Notes: generated from the letters alone by a model not told the origin. A DNA stretch of 64,000 nt from Paracoccus fistulariae (GCF_028553785.1 NZ_CP067136.1:1116001-1180000), one strand, 5' to 3'. Counted from the stretch's first letter, positions 50,005 to 60,550 are shown. Numbers and translations are program-made.

Positions 50005-50156
50005 TTTAATAGCCTTTTACGCCAAACCGGCCATTTGCGTCAAGCAAAGCCTGCGCGCGAAGTTCGATTTGGTCAACCACCCGCCGCTTGCCCTTGCCGA
50101 AGCGACAGGACATTCTGCGCCCGCGCCGATCCGGGCGCTGATCGAAGGAAGTCGCG

Positions 50157-50696
50157 ATGCCCCGTCTTTTGCTGTTGCGCCATGCCACGCCGCTGACCGA
50201 TGGGCGGCTGGCCGGACGCCGGGACGTCGCCGCAGATCTCAGCGACCGGGCGGCACTGGACCGGATGCGCGGGCGGATCGGCACCGTCGCGCGGATCATC
50301 AGCAGCCCGGCGCGGCGCTGCGTGATGACGGCGCAGGGCCTTGGCCTGTCGCCCGATGCGCTGGATGAGCGGCTGTGGGAACAGGATTACGGCGCGTGGG
50401 AGGGCCTGCCCTTCGCCGATCTGCCGGATCTTGGCCGCCTGCCCCTGTCCGATCTGGCCCGCCATCGCCCCGATCGCGGAGAGAGCTTTCGCGACATGGC
50501 CGCACGGGTCCTACCCGCGCTTCAGGCGCTGTCGCAGGATACGCTGATCATCGCCCATGCAGGCACGGTGCGCGCTGCCCTGTCGCGGGTGGTGGGCGAT
50601 GCGGCCCTGTCCTTTGCGGTGGCGCCATTATCCCTGACCATCCTGCAATGCCATGAAGATTGGTCGGTCGAGGCCGTGAACATTACCGCCACATGA
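50157..50696 (+). CDS. cobC: Histidine phosphatase, probable alpha-ribazole phosphatase (CobC)
   Basis: This 179-residue protein has the phosphohistidine motif LLRHATPL (RHA in place of the more common RHG), the WEQDYGAWEGLPF acid/Glu segment typical of CobC, and the second catalytic His in IIAHAGTVRA. It would remove phosphate from alpha-ribazole phosphate or adenosylcobalamin phosphate in the last steps of B12 assembly. The name rests on the overlap with cbiB: its TGA overlaps the cbiB ATG (ATGA). By family alone it would be a generic phosphoglycerate-mutase-like phosphatase. Confidence 0.82.
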   Translation: MPRLLLLRHATPLTDGRLAGRRDVAADLSDRAALDRMRGRIGTVARIISSPARRCVMTAQGLGLSPDALDERLWEQDYGAWEGLPFADLPDLGRLPLSDLARHRPDRGESFRDMAARVLPALQALSQDTLIIAHAGTVRAALSRVVGDAALSFAVAPLSLTILQCHEDWSVEAVNITAT

Positions 50697-51610
50697 CCCC
50701 CATCGTCGCCCTTGTCGCGCTGATCCTGGATGCGCTTTTGGGTTGGCCCGATGCGCTGTATCGACGCATCGGCCATCCGGTCACCTGGCTGGGCCGGGTG
50801 ATCTCGGCGCTGGAGGCGCGCTGGAACCGGGGGCGGCATCGCTTTGCCAAAGGCGCGGCGGCCAGCCTTTGCGCCATCGCCCTTGCGGCGGGGATCGGGG
50901 CGGCGCTGCAATCGCTTCTTGGCCTGTGGATCGCGGGGGTGCTGGCCTGGCCGCTGGTCGCGGGACGCTCGCTTCACGATCACCTGCGCGCGGTCGCCGT
51001 GCCGCTGAGGGCGGGCGATCTGCCCGCCGCCCGCAAGGCCACGGCGATGATCGTCGGGCGCGATGTGTCACAGGCCGATACGCCCGCGCTTGCCCGTGCC
51101 AGCATCGAAAGCCTGGCCGAAAACGCCTCGGACGGGGTGATTGCGCCGCTGTTCTGGGCGGCGCTGGCCGGGCTGCCCGGGATCGCCGCCTATAAGGCGA
51201 TCAATACGCTGGATTCGATGATCGGGCATCGCAATGACCGCTATGAGCAATTCGGAAAATTCGCCGCGCGGCTGGATGATGCCGCGAACTGGATCCCGGC
51301 CCGGCTGACGGCGATCCTGTTTGCGCTGGCGGCAGGTGCGAACCGGGCCAAGGCATGGCGAACCGCGCGGCGGGACGCGCGCGCGCACCGCTCGCCCAAT
51401 GCCGGCTGGCCCGAAGCCTCGATGGCGGGCGCGCTGGATATCCGCCTGTCGGGGCCGCGCGTCTATGGCACGCGGATCGCGGATGAACCCTGGCTGAATG
51501 CAGGCGCGCCCGATCCGACCGCCGCCGATATCGACCGCGCGCTGGCGCTGTATCGTCGCGCGGTCATCCTGTGCGGTCTGACGCTTCTGCCGCTGGTGCT
51601 GCTGACCTAG
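50693..51610 (+). CDS. cbiB: Adenosylcobinamide-phosphate synthase
   Basis: This 305-residue integral membrane protein shows CbiB/CobD signatures: HPVTWLGRVISALE, ARASIESLAENASDGVIAPLFWAALAG, YKAINTLDSMIGHRNDRYEQFGKFAARLDDAANWIPAR, and SPNAGWPEASMAGAL. It joins aminopropanol (phosphate) to adenosylcobyric acid. Start overlaps the cobC stop. Its last 47 bases overlap the 3' end of the convergent tctA gene. With the btu operon it shows that this organism both makes (or completes) and imports corrinoids. Confidence 0.94.
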   Translation: MTPIVALVALILDALLGWPDALYRRIGHPVTWLGRVISALEARWNRGRHRFAKGAAASLCAIALAAGIGAALQSLLGLWIAGVLAWPLVAGRSLHDHLRAVAVPLRAGDLPAARKATAMIVGRDVSQADTPALARASIESLAENASDGVIAPLFWAALAGLPGIAAYKAINTLDSMIGHRNDRYEQFGKFAARLDDAANWIPARLTAILFALAAGANRAKAWRTARRDARAHRSPNAGWPEASMAGALDIRLSGPRVYGTRIADEPWLNAGAPDPTAADIDRALALYRRAVILCGLTLLPLVLLT

Positions 51611-53087
51611 CGCGGCGCCAGACGCCCAGCAGAGAGGTCAGGATCAGCAGAACCGTCGCCACCACGAACACGGCCGAGATCGGGCGTTCCAGAAACACCA
51701 TCGGATCCCCGCGAGAGATCAGCATGGCGCGGCGCAGGTTCGTCTCGATCAGCGGCCCAAGGACAAAGCCCAGCAACAGCAGCGCCGGATTGAACCGCGC
51801 CAGCGCCAGCAGATAGCCCGCCGCCCCGATCACCGCCACGGCGGCGATATCGAAGGTCGATCCGCGCACGGAATAGACGCCCAGACAGACAAAGACGATG
51901 ATCGCCGGATAAAGCCAGCGAAAGGGGATGCGCAGCAGGCTGACCCAGATCCCGATCAGCGGCAGGTTCAGGATCAGCAGCAGCAGATTGCCGATACCGA
52001 AGCTGACCACCAGCCCCCAGAACATGCCGGGATGCGCCTCCAGCATCATCGGGCCGGGCTGGATGCCGTGGATGACCAGCGCCCCCAGCATCAGCGCCAT
52101 GATCGGGTCGCCCGGAATGCCCAGCGTCAGCGTGGGCACGAAGGCGGTGATGGCGGCGGCGTTATTGGCGGCCTCTGGCCCGGCGACGCCTTCGATCGCG
52201 CCCTGCCCGAAGCGCGACGGATCGCGGGCCACGCGACGCTCTGCCGCGTAGGACAGGAAGGACGAGATTGTCGAGCCGGTCCCCGGCAGCGCCCCGAAAA
52301 AGCAGCCAAGCGCACCGCCGCGCAGCACCGGCAGGCGCATCCGGCGCAGATCCTGCCGGGTCGGGATCAACTGGCGCAGGCGCACCCGCTCGGGAACGCC
52401 ATTGCGCTCGGCCGTGCGGATATTGCCGATCACCTCGGCCACGCCGAACAGCCCCATGGCCAGCGCAACCAGGTTGATGCCGTCGAACAGCTCGGCCCGG
52501 CCAAAGGTCAGCCGCGCCACACCGCTGTTCACATCCGTGCCGACGCAGCCCAGGATCAGGCCCAGAATCACCATCGCAAAGGCCTTGGCCGGACGTTTGG
52601 ACCCGATGGTAGAGGCCGCGACCAGCCCCAGCACCATCATCGCCGCATAATCCGCCGCGCCGAATTTCGTAGCCGCGCCGGCCAGCCACCCGGACAGCCA
52701 GACCAGCGCGACAATCCCGATCAGCGATCCGGCAAAAGAGGCCACCATGGACGCAAACAGCGCCACGCCAGCGCGCCCCTGCTGGGCCATGGGATAGCCG
52801 TCCAGCGTCGTCACCGCCGATTGCGGCGTGCCGGGAAGGCGCAGCAGGATCGAGGCCACCGCCCCCCCATATTGCGCCCCGTAATAGACCCCGCCCAGCA
52901 TCACCAGCGCGGCCTCGGGGCTGATATAGAAGGTGATCGGCAACAGAAGCGAGATCGCGGCCATCGCCCCGATCCCCGGCAGCACGCCGATCACCGTGCC
53001 CAGCACGACGCCCAGCACGCAATAGATCAGCACCGAAGGATCCAGCGCGACGGCAAAGCCGCTGATCAGCCCGTCCCAGCCTGCCAT
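51564..53087 (-). CDS. tctA: Tripartite tricarboxylate transporter, large membrane subunit (TctA)
   Basis: This 507-residue protein has about twelve hydrophobic helices and TctA signatures: GTVIGVLPGIGAMAAISLLLP, YYGAQYGGAVASILLRLPGTP, and GCFFGALPGTGSTISSFLSYA...EGVAGPEAANNAA near the middle. With TctB and TctC it imports a carboxylate using the ion gradient. It follows tctB by 1 base on the same strand. Its 3' end overlaps cbiB tail to tail. The substrate is unknown. Confidence 0.95.
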   Translation of the reverse strand: MAGWDGLISGFAVALDPSVLIYCVLGVVLGTVIGVLPGIGAMAAISLLLPITFYISPEAALVMLGGVYYGAQYGGAVASILLRLPGTPQSAVTTLDGYPMAQQGRAGVALFASMVASFAGSLIGIVALVWLSGWLAGAATKFGAADYAAMMVLGLVAASTIGSKRPAKAFAMVILGLILGCVGTDVNSGVARLTFGRAELFDGINLVALAMGLFGVAEVIGNIRTAERNGVPERVRLRQLIPTRQDLRRMRLPVLRGGALGCFFGALPGTGSTISSFLSYAAERRVARDPSRFGQGAIEGVAGPEAANNAAAITAFVPTLTLGIPGDPIMALMLGALVIHGIQPGPMMLEAHPGMFWGLVVSFGIGNLLLLILNLPLIGIWVSLLRIPFRWLYPAIIVFVCLGVYSVRGSTFDIAAVAVIGAAGYLLALARFNPALLLLGFVLGPLIETNLRRAMLISRGDPMVFLERPISAVFVVATVLLILTSLLGVWRRARSAAPAAEASDRTG

Positions 53088-53088
53088 C

Positions 53089-53532
53089 TCAGATCCCCGG
53101 CCAGAGGGGCACGGTCATCTGCAGCCCCTGCTTGAAGATCAGCCATGTCAGCGCGGTGACAACCACGGTCAGAACCACCCGCCACAGCCAGCCCGGACGC
53201 GGCGCGGCCAGGCTGGCGATCAGGGTCGCCCCGGCGGTCGACAGGATCAGCCCAAGCCTGCCCAGACCGAAGGCAAAGACCGCAATCGCCGCCAGCACCG
53301 CCAGCGCATCCAGCGCGGCAAAAGGCGCGGCCTTTCCCGCGCGGAACCAGGCAGGCAGCGCGATCAGCACGCCCAGCAGCGTCAGGATGACGCCCAGCAC
53401 GACCGGAAAGAAGCCCGGCCCCATCTGGCGCAAGCTGCCGAAATCGTAATTGCCCAGACAGTACAGCGCCACCGCCGCACCGGTTGCGGCCAGAACGGCG
53501 CCGCCCCACAGATCGTGATAATCGCGCTGCAT
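53089..53532 (-). CDS. tctB: Tripartite tricarboxylate transporter, small membrane subunit (TctB)
   Basis: This 147-residue protein has four hydrophobic helices. It carries the TctB-type opening DLWGGAVLAATGAAVALYCLGNYDFGSLRQMGPGFFPVVLG, in which the MGPGFFP phrase is diagnostic. It sits between tctC and tctA in the usual order and is probably essential for assembly of the permease. Confidence 0.92.
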   Translation of the reverse strand: MQRDYHDLWGGAVLAATGAAVALYCLGNYDFGSLRQMGPGFFPVVLGVILTLLGVLIALPAWFRAGKAAPFAALDALAVLAAIAVFAFGLGRLGLILSTAGATLIASLAAPRPGWLWRVVLTVVVTALTWLIFKQGLQMTVPLWPGI

Positions 53533-53553
53533 GATGCCCGTCCGGTCGCCGTG

Positions 53554-54543
53554 TTATCTGGCCTCGATCCGGTCGATCACCGCGCCCCAGACCTGGGTGT
53601 CATCGGCGATGCGCTGTTCCAGATCGGCGGGCGAGCCACCTTCGGCTTTCCAGCCGATGGCCAGCATTTTCTCTTGCACATCCGGTTCCGCCAGAATCTG
53701 GTTGATTTCGGCATTCAGCCGCTCGATCACCGCCGGATCCGTGCCTGCCGGAGCGATGAAGGCGTTCCACAGCTCGGCCCGGAAATCTTCGGGCAGCCCG
53801 GCATTTCCGGCCATGACCGGCACATCGGGCACCTGCGCGAAAGGCTGGGTCGAGGTGACGCCAAGGATCTTCATCTTCCCCGCCTCGACCTGCGGCATCG
53901 CGGCCGAGGGCGCCATGAAACCGGCATTGATCTCTCCTCCGATGATGGAGGTCGTCACCGCGGCATAGCTGGCAAAGGGGATATGCAGCATCTCGACATC
54001 GGCGGCGTCCGAAAACAGCTCTGCCGTCAGATGCGCGCCGGAACCCTGCCCGACCGACCCATAGGCAATCCCGCCCGGATCGGCCTTGGCGGCGGCGATG
54101 AAGCCCGCCAGATCCTGCGCCTCGAAATCCGCGGACACGGCCAGCACCAGCGGCGAGGTGGCCAGCAGCGCGACCGGCGCGATATCGGCGGCGACGTCAT
54201 AGCTGATATCCTTCACCAGACGCGGCGAGGTCGTCAGCGGCCCGTTGATGGTCGATCCGAAAGCATAGTTTTCCGTGCCCGCCAGCATCTGCTGAACGCC
54301 GATGACGCCACCCGCGCCCGGCTTGTTTTCCACCACCACCGGCTGACCCAGCCGCTGCGACAGCGGCTCGGTCACCAGCCGCGCCAGCGTATCGGGCGAG
54401 GAGCCTGCCGGGAAACCGACAAATGTATGAACCGGCTGGCTGGGCCAATCCATAGCCTGCGCCATTGCGGTCAACGGGATCGCGGCCGTGATGGCGGCTG
54501 CGGCGGACAGGACCATTGCGGCCCGGCGGTGAAAGCTGATCAT
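53554..54543 (-). CDS. tctC: Tripartite tricarboxylate transporter substrate-binding protein (TctC/Bug family)
   Basis: This 329-residue protein has a signal peptide (cleaved near AMAQAMDWP). It has Bug-family features: VHTFVGFPAGSSPDTLARLV (carboxylate-binding loop), NKPGAGGVIG, and GGEINAGFM in the second lobe. It captures a carboxylate in the periplasm for TctAB. The ligand cannot be predicted from sequence. It is the first gene of tctCBA, with a GGGGGCA ribosome site before the ATG. Confidence 0.93.
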   Translation of the reverse strand: MISFHRRAAMVLSAAAAITAAIPLTAMAQAMDWPSQPVHTFVGFPAGSSPDTLARLVTEPLSQRLGQPVVVENKPGAGGVIGVQQMLAGTENYAFGSTINGPLTTSPRLVKDISYDVAADIAPVALLATSPLVLAVSADFEAQDLAGFIAAAKADPGGIAYGSVGQGSGAHLTAELFSDAADVEMLHIPFASYAAVTTSIIGGEINAGFMAPSAAMPQVEAGKMKILGVTSTQPFAQVPDVPVMAGNAGLPEDFRAELWNAFIAPAGTDPAVIERLNAEINQILAEPDVQEKMLAIGWKAEGGSPADLEQRIADDTQVWGAVIDRIEAR

Positions 54544-54629
54544 CGTGTTGCCCCCTGGTGATTTCGGGGGCGAGTTAGGACCGCCAGCGCCGCAAGGTCA
54601 AGACGGCGGCGCATCGGCAGGTCAACGCG

Positions 54630-55412
54630 TCACCCCGGCAATTCCACGGCCGAGACACTCTGCCGCTGCAATTCGGCAAAGCTGTTGGTGGTCATGAAGG
54701 CGATATCCACCGCATCCCGCCCGACCGCGATCAGGGCCATGTTGTCGGCCCGCGCCATGCCGGTCGGGTCGATCAGGTGCCAGGCGCCATCCAGAAACAC
54801 CTCGACCACGGCGTGAAAATCGGGCGGCTCCACGCTGGGCGCAAAGACGCTGGCGATGCGAGCGGGGATCTGGGCGGCGCGGCACAGCGCGATCATCAGA
54901 TGCGCATAATCGCGGCAGACGCCCTGACGAGACAGAAAGGTGTCACCCGCCGTGGTCAGCGCATCGCTGGTGCCTGCGACATAATCCAGCCGGTCCTCGC
55001 ACCAGTCACGGATCGCCATAACCTTTGCCCCGCCCCGCAGATTGCCGAAACGCTGCGTGGCGAAGGGAACAAAGCGTTCCGCCTGACAATAGCGCGAGGG
55101 CAACAGATAGCGCAGCGCATCGCCGGGCATCTGGTCGATCTGAACCTCATTCAGCGCGCTGAAATCGGGCAGCGCGCGGGTGATCGTCACGTCGGATGAA
55201 TAGCTGCAGGTGATCCGGTCGGCGGCACGGATCAGGATCTTTTCGCCGATGCCCTCTTCGGCCGGGACGCGGCCCACATGGCCGACATTGCCGAAATCAA
55301 CCGTGGTCGAGGTCAGATTCTGCCCTTCCGCCCCCGCCGCCTCAAAGACAAGGATCGCGGGGCCGGGCTCTGCCAGGGTATAGTCAAGCTCGACGTCGAT
55401 TTTCATTCGCAT
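54630..55412 (-). CDS. Transglutaminase-like cysteine protease family protein
   Basis: This 260-residue cytoplasmic protein has an N-terminal beta-rich part and a transglutaminase-like core. The catalytic triad is visible as Cys in RQGVCRDYAHL, His in PDFHAVVEVFL and Asp in HLIDPTGMA. Such proteins are thought to cleave or cross-link peptides; the target is unknown. A GGAG ribosome site lies 8 bases before the ATG. It stands alone between tctC and tex. Confidence 0.88.
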   Translation of the reverse strand: MRMKIDVELDYTLAEPGPAILVFEAAGAEGQNLTSTTVDFGNVGHVGRVPAEEGIGEKILIRAADRITCSYSSDVTITRALPDFSALNEVQIDQMPGDALRYLLPSRYCQAERFVPFATQRFGNLRGGAKVMAIRDWCEDRLDYVAGTSDALTTAGDTFLSRQGVCRDYAHLMIALCRAAQIPARIASVFAPSVEPPDFHAVVEVFLDGAWHLIDPTGMARADNMALIAVGRDAVDIAFMTTNSFAELQRQSVSAVELPG

Positions 55413-55516
55413 GGTGATACTCCGGCTCGGCCATCGGCTGACACATGGCCCGCCCGGTTCTGAAACGCGGCCCGCATTCGCACGGGTCCGCGCGGCATCA
55501 TTTGTTTATGGCGCGA

Positions 55517-57844
55517 TCACTTGCGCCGCATCGCCTCGGCCAGCGCGGCGCCAAAGGCGCCTTGCCCGCCGTCGCGCGTGGGTTTGGGCGCAGCGCCCCC
55601 CTTGCCACCCGCCTTGCCACCCGCCTTCACCGGCGGCTTGCCCCCGCGCGGGCGGTCCGCCGCGCGATCCTGCGCGCCGCCGCCATCCTTGCGCATGGTC
55701 AGCCCGATACGCTTGCGCGGGACGTCCACCTCGGTCACGCGGACCTTGACCACATCGCCGACCTTGACGACCTCATTCGGATCCTTGACGAAACGATCCG
55801 CCAATTGGCTGATATGCACCAGCCCGTCCTGATGCACGCCGATATCCACAAAGGCGCCGAAGGCCGCGACATTGGTCACCGTGCCTTCCAGCGACATGCC
55901 GGGTTTCAGATCCTTGATATCCTCGACCCCCTCGGCAAAGCTGGCGGTGACAAAGCCGGGGCGCGGATCGCGGCCGGGCTTTTCCAGCTCTGACAGGATA
56001 TCGCGCACGGTCGGCAGGCCGAAATGCGCATCCACGAAATCCTCGGCCCGCAGCTGTTTCAGCGCAGCGGGCTGACCCATGATGGCACGGATATCGCGAC
56101 CGCAGGCCTGCACGATCTTGCGCGCGACACCGTAAGCCTCGGGGTGGACAGCCGAGGCATCCAGCGGCTCTGCCCCGTCGCGGATGCGCAGGAACCCCGC
56201 CGCCTGCTCGAAGGCGCGCGGCCCAAGGCCCGTGACCTTCTTCAGCGCCGCACGCGAGGGGAACGCGCCCGAGGCATCGCGATGCGCGACGATGGCCTGC
56301 GCCAGCGACGGGCCAAGCCCGGCCACATGGGCCAGCAGCGGGGCCGAGGCGGTGTTCAGATCGACGCCCACGGCATTCACCGCATCCTCGACCACGGCCT
56401 CCAGCGCGCGGGTCAGTTGCCGCTGGTCCACGTCATGCTGATACTGCCCCACGCCGATGCTTTCAGGCGGCACCTTGACCAGTTCGGCCAGCGGATCCTG
56501 CAACCGCCGCGCGATCGAGACCGCGCCCCTCAGCGACACATCCAGATCGGGAAATTCCCGCGATGCCTGTTCCGAGGCGGAATAGACCGAGGCCCCGGCC
56601 TCGGACACCACGACCTTGGTGGGCAGCGGGGCGCCCTTGGGCAGGCGTTTCAGAACCTCGGCCACCAGACGCTCTGTCTCGCGGCTGGCGGTGCCATTGC
56701 CGATGGCGATCAGTTCCACGCCATGTTTCGCGATCAGCGCCCGCAGCGCGGCTTCGGACCCGGTCAGGTCATTCTTTGGCTGAAAGGGATAGATGGTGGT
56801 CGTGTCCACCAGCTTGCCGGTGGCGTCGATCACCGCGACCTTGACCCCGGTGCGAATGCCCGGATCCAGACCCAGCGTTGCCCTGGCCCCCGCCGGCGCG
56901 GCCAGCAGCAGGTCTTTCAGGTTGCGGCCAAAGACGCGGATCGCCTCGTCATGGGCGCGTTTGCGCAATTCGGTCAGCAGGTCGATATACATGGTGTTGG
57001 ACAGGCGCACCCGCCATGTCCAGCCCGCCACCTGCCGCAGCCATTGATCGCCCGGCTGATCGCCCAGCGGCCCGATGGCCTGCGCCACGATCCCCTCGGC
57101 CCGCGCGGCCCCTGTATCGGGGTCGGGAGAGATGTCGATGGTCACCACCTCTTCCTTGGCTGCGCGCAGGATCGCAAGCGCGCGATGTGCAGGGATATCA
57201 GCCCATTTCTCGCGATGGTCAAAGTAGTCGCTGAATTTCGCGCCAGCCTCTTCCTTGCCCGCGATGACCTTGGCGGCGATGAATGCCTGATCGCGCATGA
57301 AATCCCGCAGCGCGCCCAGAAGGGTGGCGTTTTCCGACAGTTCTTCCACCAGAATATCGCGCGCACCGTCCAGTGCGGCTTTTGGATCCTTCACCGCCTC
57401 GGTCACATAGCCCGCCGCCAGCGCCTGCGGATCGGCGGCACGATCATCCTGAATGGCGCGCAGTAACGGCTCCAACCCATTTTCGCGGGCGATCATCGCC
57501 TTGGTGCGGCGCTTGGGCTTGAAGGGCAGATAGATATCTTCCAGCGCGGCCTTGGTCTCTGCAGCGGCCAGCGCGCGGGCCAGATCGTCGGTCAGCTTGC
57601 CCTGATCGCGGATCGAACCGATGATCGCCTCGCGCCGCGCCTCCATCTCGCGCAAATAGGTCAGGCGTTCGGACAGGTTGCGCAGCTGCGTATCGTCCAG
57701 CCCGCCCGTGACCTCTTTGCGGTAGCGCGCGACAAAGGGCACGGTCGCCCCACCATCCAGCAACTCCGTCGCCGCCGCGACCTGGGCGGGCGTTGCATTG
57801 ATCTCGGTGGCGATGGTGCGGGCGATACGGGCTGCGACGGTCAT
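55517..57844 (-). CDS. tex: Transcription accessory protein Tex
   Basis: This 775-residue protein is full-length Tex. It has an N-terminal helical region ([17 protein letters not shown]), a YqgF/RuvC-like domain ([17 protein letters not shown]), helix-hairpin-helix repeats ([15 protein letters not shown] and [18 protein letters not shown]), and a C-terminal S1 RNA-binding domain ([34 protein letters not shown]). A Lys/Gly/Pro-rich basic tail follows. It binds RNA and influences transcription and stress tolerance. Confidence 0.96.
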   Translation of the reverse strand: MTVAARIARTIATEINATPAQVAAATELLDGGATVPFVARYRKEVTGGLDDTQLRNLSERLTYLREMEARREAIIGSIRDQGKLTDDLARALAAAETKAALEDIYLPFKPKRRTKAMIARENGLEPLLRAIQDDRAADPQALAAGYVTEAVKDPKAALDGARDILVEELSENATLLGALRDFMRDQAFIAAKVIAGKEEAGAKFSDYFDHREKWADIPAHRALAILRAAKEEVVTIDISPDPDTGAARAEGIVAQAIGPLGDQPGDQWLRQVAGWTWRVRLSNTMYIDLLTELRKRAHDEAIRVFGRNLKDLLLAAPAGARATLGLDPGIRTGVKVAVIDATGKLVDTTTIYPFQPKNDLTGSEAALRALIAKHGVELIAIGNGTASRETERLVAEVLKRLPKGAPLPTKVVVSEAGASVYSASEQASREFPDLDVSLRGAVSIARRLQDPLAELVKVPPESIGVGQYQHDVDQRQLTRALEAVVEDAVNAVGVDLNTASAPLLAHVAGLGPSLAQAIVAHRDASGAFPSRAALKKVTGLGPRAFEQAAGFLRIRDGAEPLDASAVHPEAYGVARKIVQACGRDIRAIMGQPAALKQLRAEDFVDAHFGLPTVRDILSELEKPGRDPRPGFVTASFAEGVEDIKDLKPGMSLEGTVTNVAAFGAFVDIGVHQDGLVHISQLADRFVKDPNEVVKVGDVVKVRVTEVDVPRKRIGLTMRKDGGGAQDRAADRPRGGKPPVKAGGKAGGKGGAAPKPTRDGGQGAFGAALAEAMRRK

Positions 57845-57948
57845 GCGAGTCCTTTCTGGAAATCAGGGCACGGTGATAACCAGCCGGAGAGCCAAGGCCA
57901 AGAGCAAGCCGCGCGTCTGGCGGTTCACGCAGGCTGGGGCCAGCAGGA

Positions 57949-60468
57949 TCACTCCAGCGCCAGTTCGGGCAGCTTCTGCAATTCTTCCGAATGCCGCTTG
58001 AAGGCCGGGCTTTCCCGCACGACATTGCGCAGCGAGGGCGATTTGCGCAGCAACCGGCGGAAGCCGCGTTCGTCCAGTTCCAGCAGGCTGGTGGGGGTCA
58101 GCGCGGTGACCTGCGCGCGGCGCGGTTTGCGGGTCAGAACGCCGATTTCGCCAAAGATATCCCCCCGGCCAAGACGCGTGACCTGCCCGGCGATATCCTG
58201 TTCCACCGCGCCCGAAGAGACAAAGAAGACGCTGCGCGCGGGCGTATCCTTGCGGGCGATCACCTTGCCCGCATTGACATATCGGGTCTTCAATTCCCGC
58301 CGCAGGCGGCGCAGCTCTGCCTCGTCCAGATCGGCGAAAAGCGGGAATTGCCGGACCAGCTGATCGCGGCGCAGGGCCAGATCCAAAAGCGGGCGTACCT
58401 CGGTCATCTGGCGACGCTCGGCAATGCCCTGCATCAGGGCGCTGTGGACCTCATCCCCGATCAACCCGTCATCGCGCATCACGTTATATTCCCGCTCTTC
58501 AAAGCGCAGGGCGGTGCGGCGGATGAAGCGGCGCTCCAGCTTTTCGGCATAGCCGGGATATTGCAGGCGCAGGGCCTCGATGGCGCCGGCCACGCTTTCC
58601 ACGCGGCGCTCCACCAGTTCATGCAGCAACTCGGCCACGCGGCGACCGTGGATGCGCCGAATGCGGCTGTCGATAAAACCGCCAAGTTCGTTCAGGATCA
58701 AACGCTTGGCCAGCAACATCTCGAAACGGTCGGCAGTCATGCGGGCCAGCGGCGCCGCAATCCGCAGACGGTTGCGCAAGAAGGCCGCGACGCGGAAGGC
58801 CGTGCCATAGCGCAGATTGCGCCGCGCCGCCCGGCGATAGCCCGTGCGCCCGTCCGCCCGCGTGCTTTCGATCAGCCGGTCGGCATCGAACAGCATCTGT
58901 TCCGACAGCCGCGCGCCGATCACCCTTTCGCGAAACCTCTCAAGGATCTGCTCGCGCTCATAACCCGCAAGCGCGATCAGGCCCAGGGTAATACGGTCGC
59001 GGTCAAGGATCTGGGCGTTGTCCTCGGCCTCGGCGCGTTCGACGGCCTCATCCACACGCTCGGCGAATTTCTTGGCCTCGGAGCGGACGGTTTCGCGCGG
59101 CAGGCCGTAATTCTCGGTGGTTCTGGCGACATCCTCGCGCACCTCCTGCAGCGCCACGGCGATGACCTGGTTCGACAGGGCACGGTCCAGCGGCGACAGC
59201 CGGTCCAGCCCCAGCCTGCTGATCACCCATCGCAGCGTGGTCCCCTGCACCATCAGCGTCCACAGGGTAAAGCCGGTGGCCAGAATACCGACCTGACGCT
59301 TTGTCTCGACATCGATCAGGCGGCTTTCGGTCACGGCCAGCGCCAGTGCAAGCGTGACGGCCCCACGCAACCCGCCCCACAGGATCGCCACCCGGTAACG
59401 TGCATCGACCGCAGGCGACAGGCGCAACATGGTCAGCAGCGGCAGGAAACCGAACAGGATCACCGCCCGCGCCACCAGCGCCGCCGCCACGACCACCATG
59501 ATCAGCGCGATGTCGCGCAGATCAATCGTGTCCAGCAGGCGCGGGATCAACAGCGCCGCCAGCACGAAGATCATCGCCCCGGCCCAATGCGCCAGCAGCC
59601 CCCAGACCGCGCGCAACCGTTCCCAATAGGTCGGCGACAGCCGCGCCGGCCCAAGGATATTCATGGTCAGACCGGCCACCACCACGCCGATCACGCCCGA
59701 AGCGCCAAGCGCATGTTCCGCCACCACATAGGCCAGATAGGGCACCGCGACCGAAATCGAGGTCTGGGCCAGCTCGAACCGGCTGAACATCGCCATGATC
59801 CAGATGGCAACGCGCGCCACCCCCCACCCGGCCAGCATGCCCCCCGCGAAAAGCACCGGGAAATCGCCGATGGCCTGTGCCACGCTGGGCGCCGGAAGGC
59901 CCGCGATCACATAGGTGATGAACAGCCCGAACAGCGCGATGGCGGCGGCGTCGTTCAGCAGGCTTTCGCCCTCGATGATGCGGGCCAGACGCTGCGGCGT
60001 GGTCAGCGACCGGAAGATGCTGACGACTGCCGACGGGTCCGTGGTCGATACGATCGAGCCGATCAGCAGGCACACCACCAAGGGCAGCGTGCTGACCCAT
60101 GACAGCGCATAGCCGATGGTCAGCGTCGCCACGATCACCGCCACAACCGCCAGCGTCAGGATCGGCACCCAGTCATCCATCATCCGGCGGATGTTCATTT
60201 CCAGCGTGGATTGAAAAATCAGTGTCGGAAGAAAGATATAGAGGAAAACGTTCGAGCGGATCGGCAGGTTCAGGATGAAGATGGCCAGCGGATTGAAGGC
60301 ATCTGTCAGCTCTGTCTGCAGCAGGAAAAGTGCGCCCGCGCCGATCAGGATCCCGATCATGGCCAGCAGCACGCTGAAGGGCACGGACAACCGCGCCGCC
60401 AAAGGCTCTGCCATGCCGATCAGCACAAACAATGCGGCGGTGACGGTCGTAAGAAGCGTAATGTCCAT
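57949..60468 (-). CDS. CPA1 sodium/proton antiporter with cyclic-nucleotide-binding domain
   Basis: This 839-residue protein has about twelve membrane helices in residues 1-410. CPA1 motifs include STTDPSAVVSIFR, EGESLLNDAAAIALF (Asn-Asp ion site) and GGLRGAVTLALAL. A cytoplasmic tail of about 430 residues follows: a long helical region (about 420-700), then a cNMP-binding domain (about 710-815) with the cassette GDIFGEIGVLTRKPRRAQV. This layout matches plant SOS1 and sperm NHE types rather than short bacterial NhaP. A cyclic nucleotide could gate exchange. It is not visibly linked with neighbours. Confidence 0.93.
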   Translation of the reverse strand: MDITLLTTVTAALFVLIGMAEPLAARLSVPFSVLLAMIGILIGAGALFLLQTELTDAFNPLAIFILNLPIRSNVFLYIFLPTLIFQSTLEMNIRRMMDDWVPILTLAVVAVIVATLTIGYALSWVSTLPLVVCLLIGSIVSTTDPSAVVSIFRSLTTPQRLARIIEGESLLNDAAAIALFGLFITYVIAGLPAPSVAQAIGDFPVLFAGGMLAGWGVARVAIWIMAMFSRFELAQTSISVAVPYLAYVVAEHALGASGVIGVVVAGLTMNILGPARLSPTYWERLRAVWGLLAHWAGAMIFVLAALLIPRLLDTIDLRDIALIMVVVAAALVARAVILFGFLPLLTMLRLSPAVDARYRVAILWGGLRGAVTLALALAVTESRLIDVETKRQVGILATGFTLWTLMVQGTTLRWVISRLGLDRLSPLDRALSNQVIAVALQEVREDVARTTENYGLPRETVRSEAKKFAERVDEAVERAEAEDNAQILDRDRITLGLIALAGYEREQILERFRERVIGARLSEQMLFDADRLIESTRADGRTGYRRAARRNLRYGTAFRVAAFLRNRLRIAAPLARMTADRFEMLLAKRLILNELGGFIDSRIRRIHGRRVAELLHELVERRVESVAGAIEALRLQYPGYAEKLERRFIRRTALRFEEREYNVMRDDGLIGDEVHSALMQGIAERRQMTEVRPLLDLALRRDQLVRQFPLFADLDEAELRRLRRELKTRYVNAGKVIARKDTPARSVFFVSSGAVEQDIAGQVTRLGRGDIFGEIGVLTRKPRRAQVTALTPTSLLELDERGFRRLLRKSPSLRNVVRESPAFKRHSEELQKLPELALE

Positions 60469-60550
60469 AGCTAGTCGATAGGTCTCTCGTTACCGTATCG
60501 AACACCATTCGTCCGGGAATGGCCACGGCTAATCGTCCATTCAATTCACC

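Noticed and set aside
57991..60102. Plus-strand open frame of 703 codons opposite the antiporter
   Set aside because: Dominated by Gln, Arg, His and Asp with no structure; it is the complement of membrane-helix codons.
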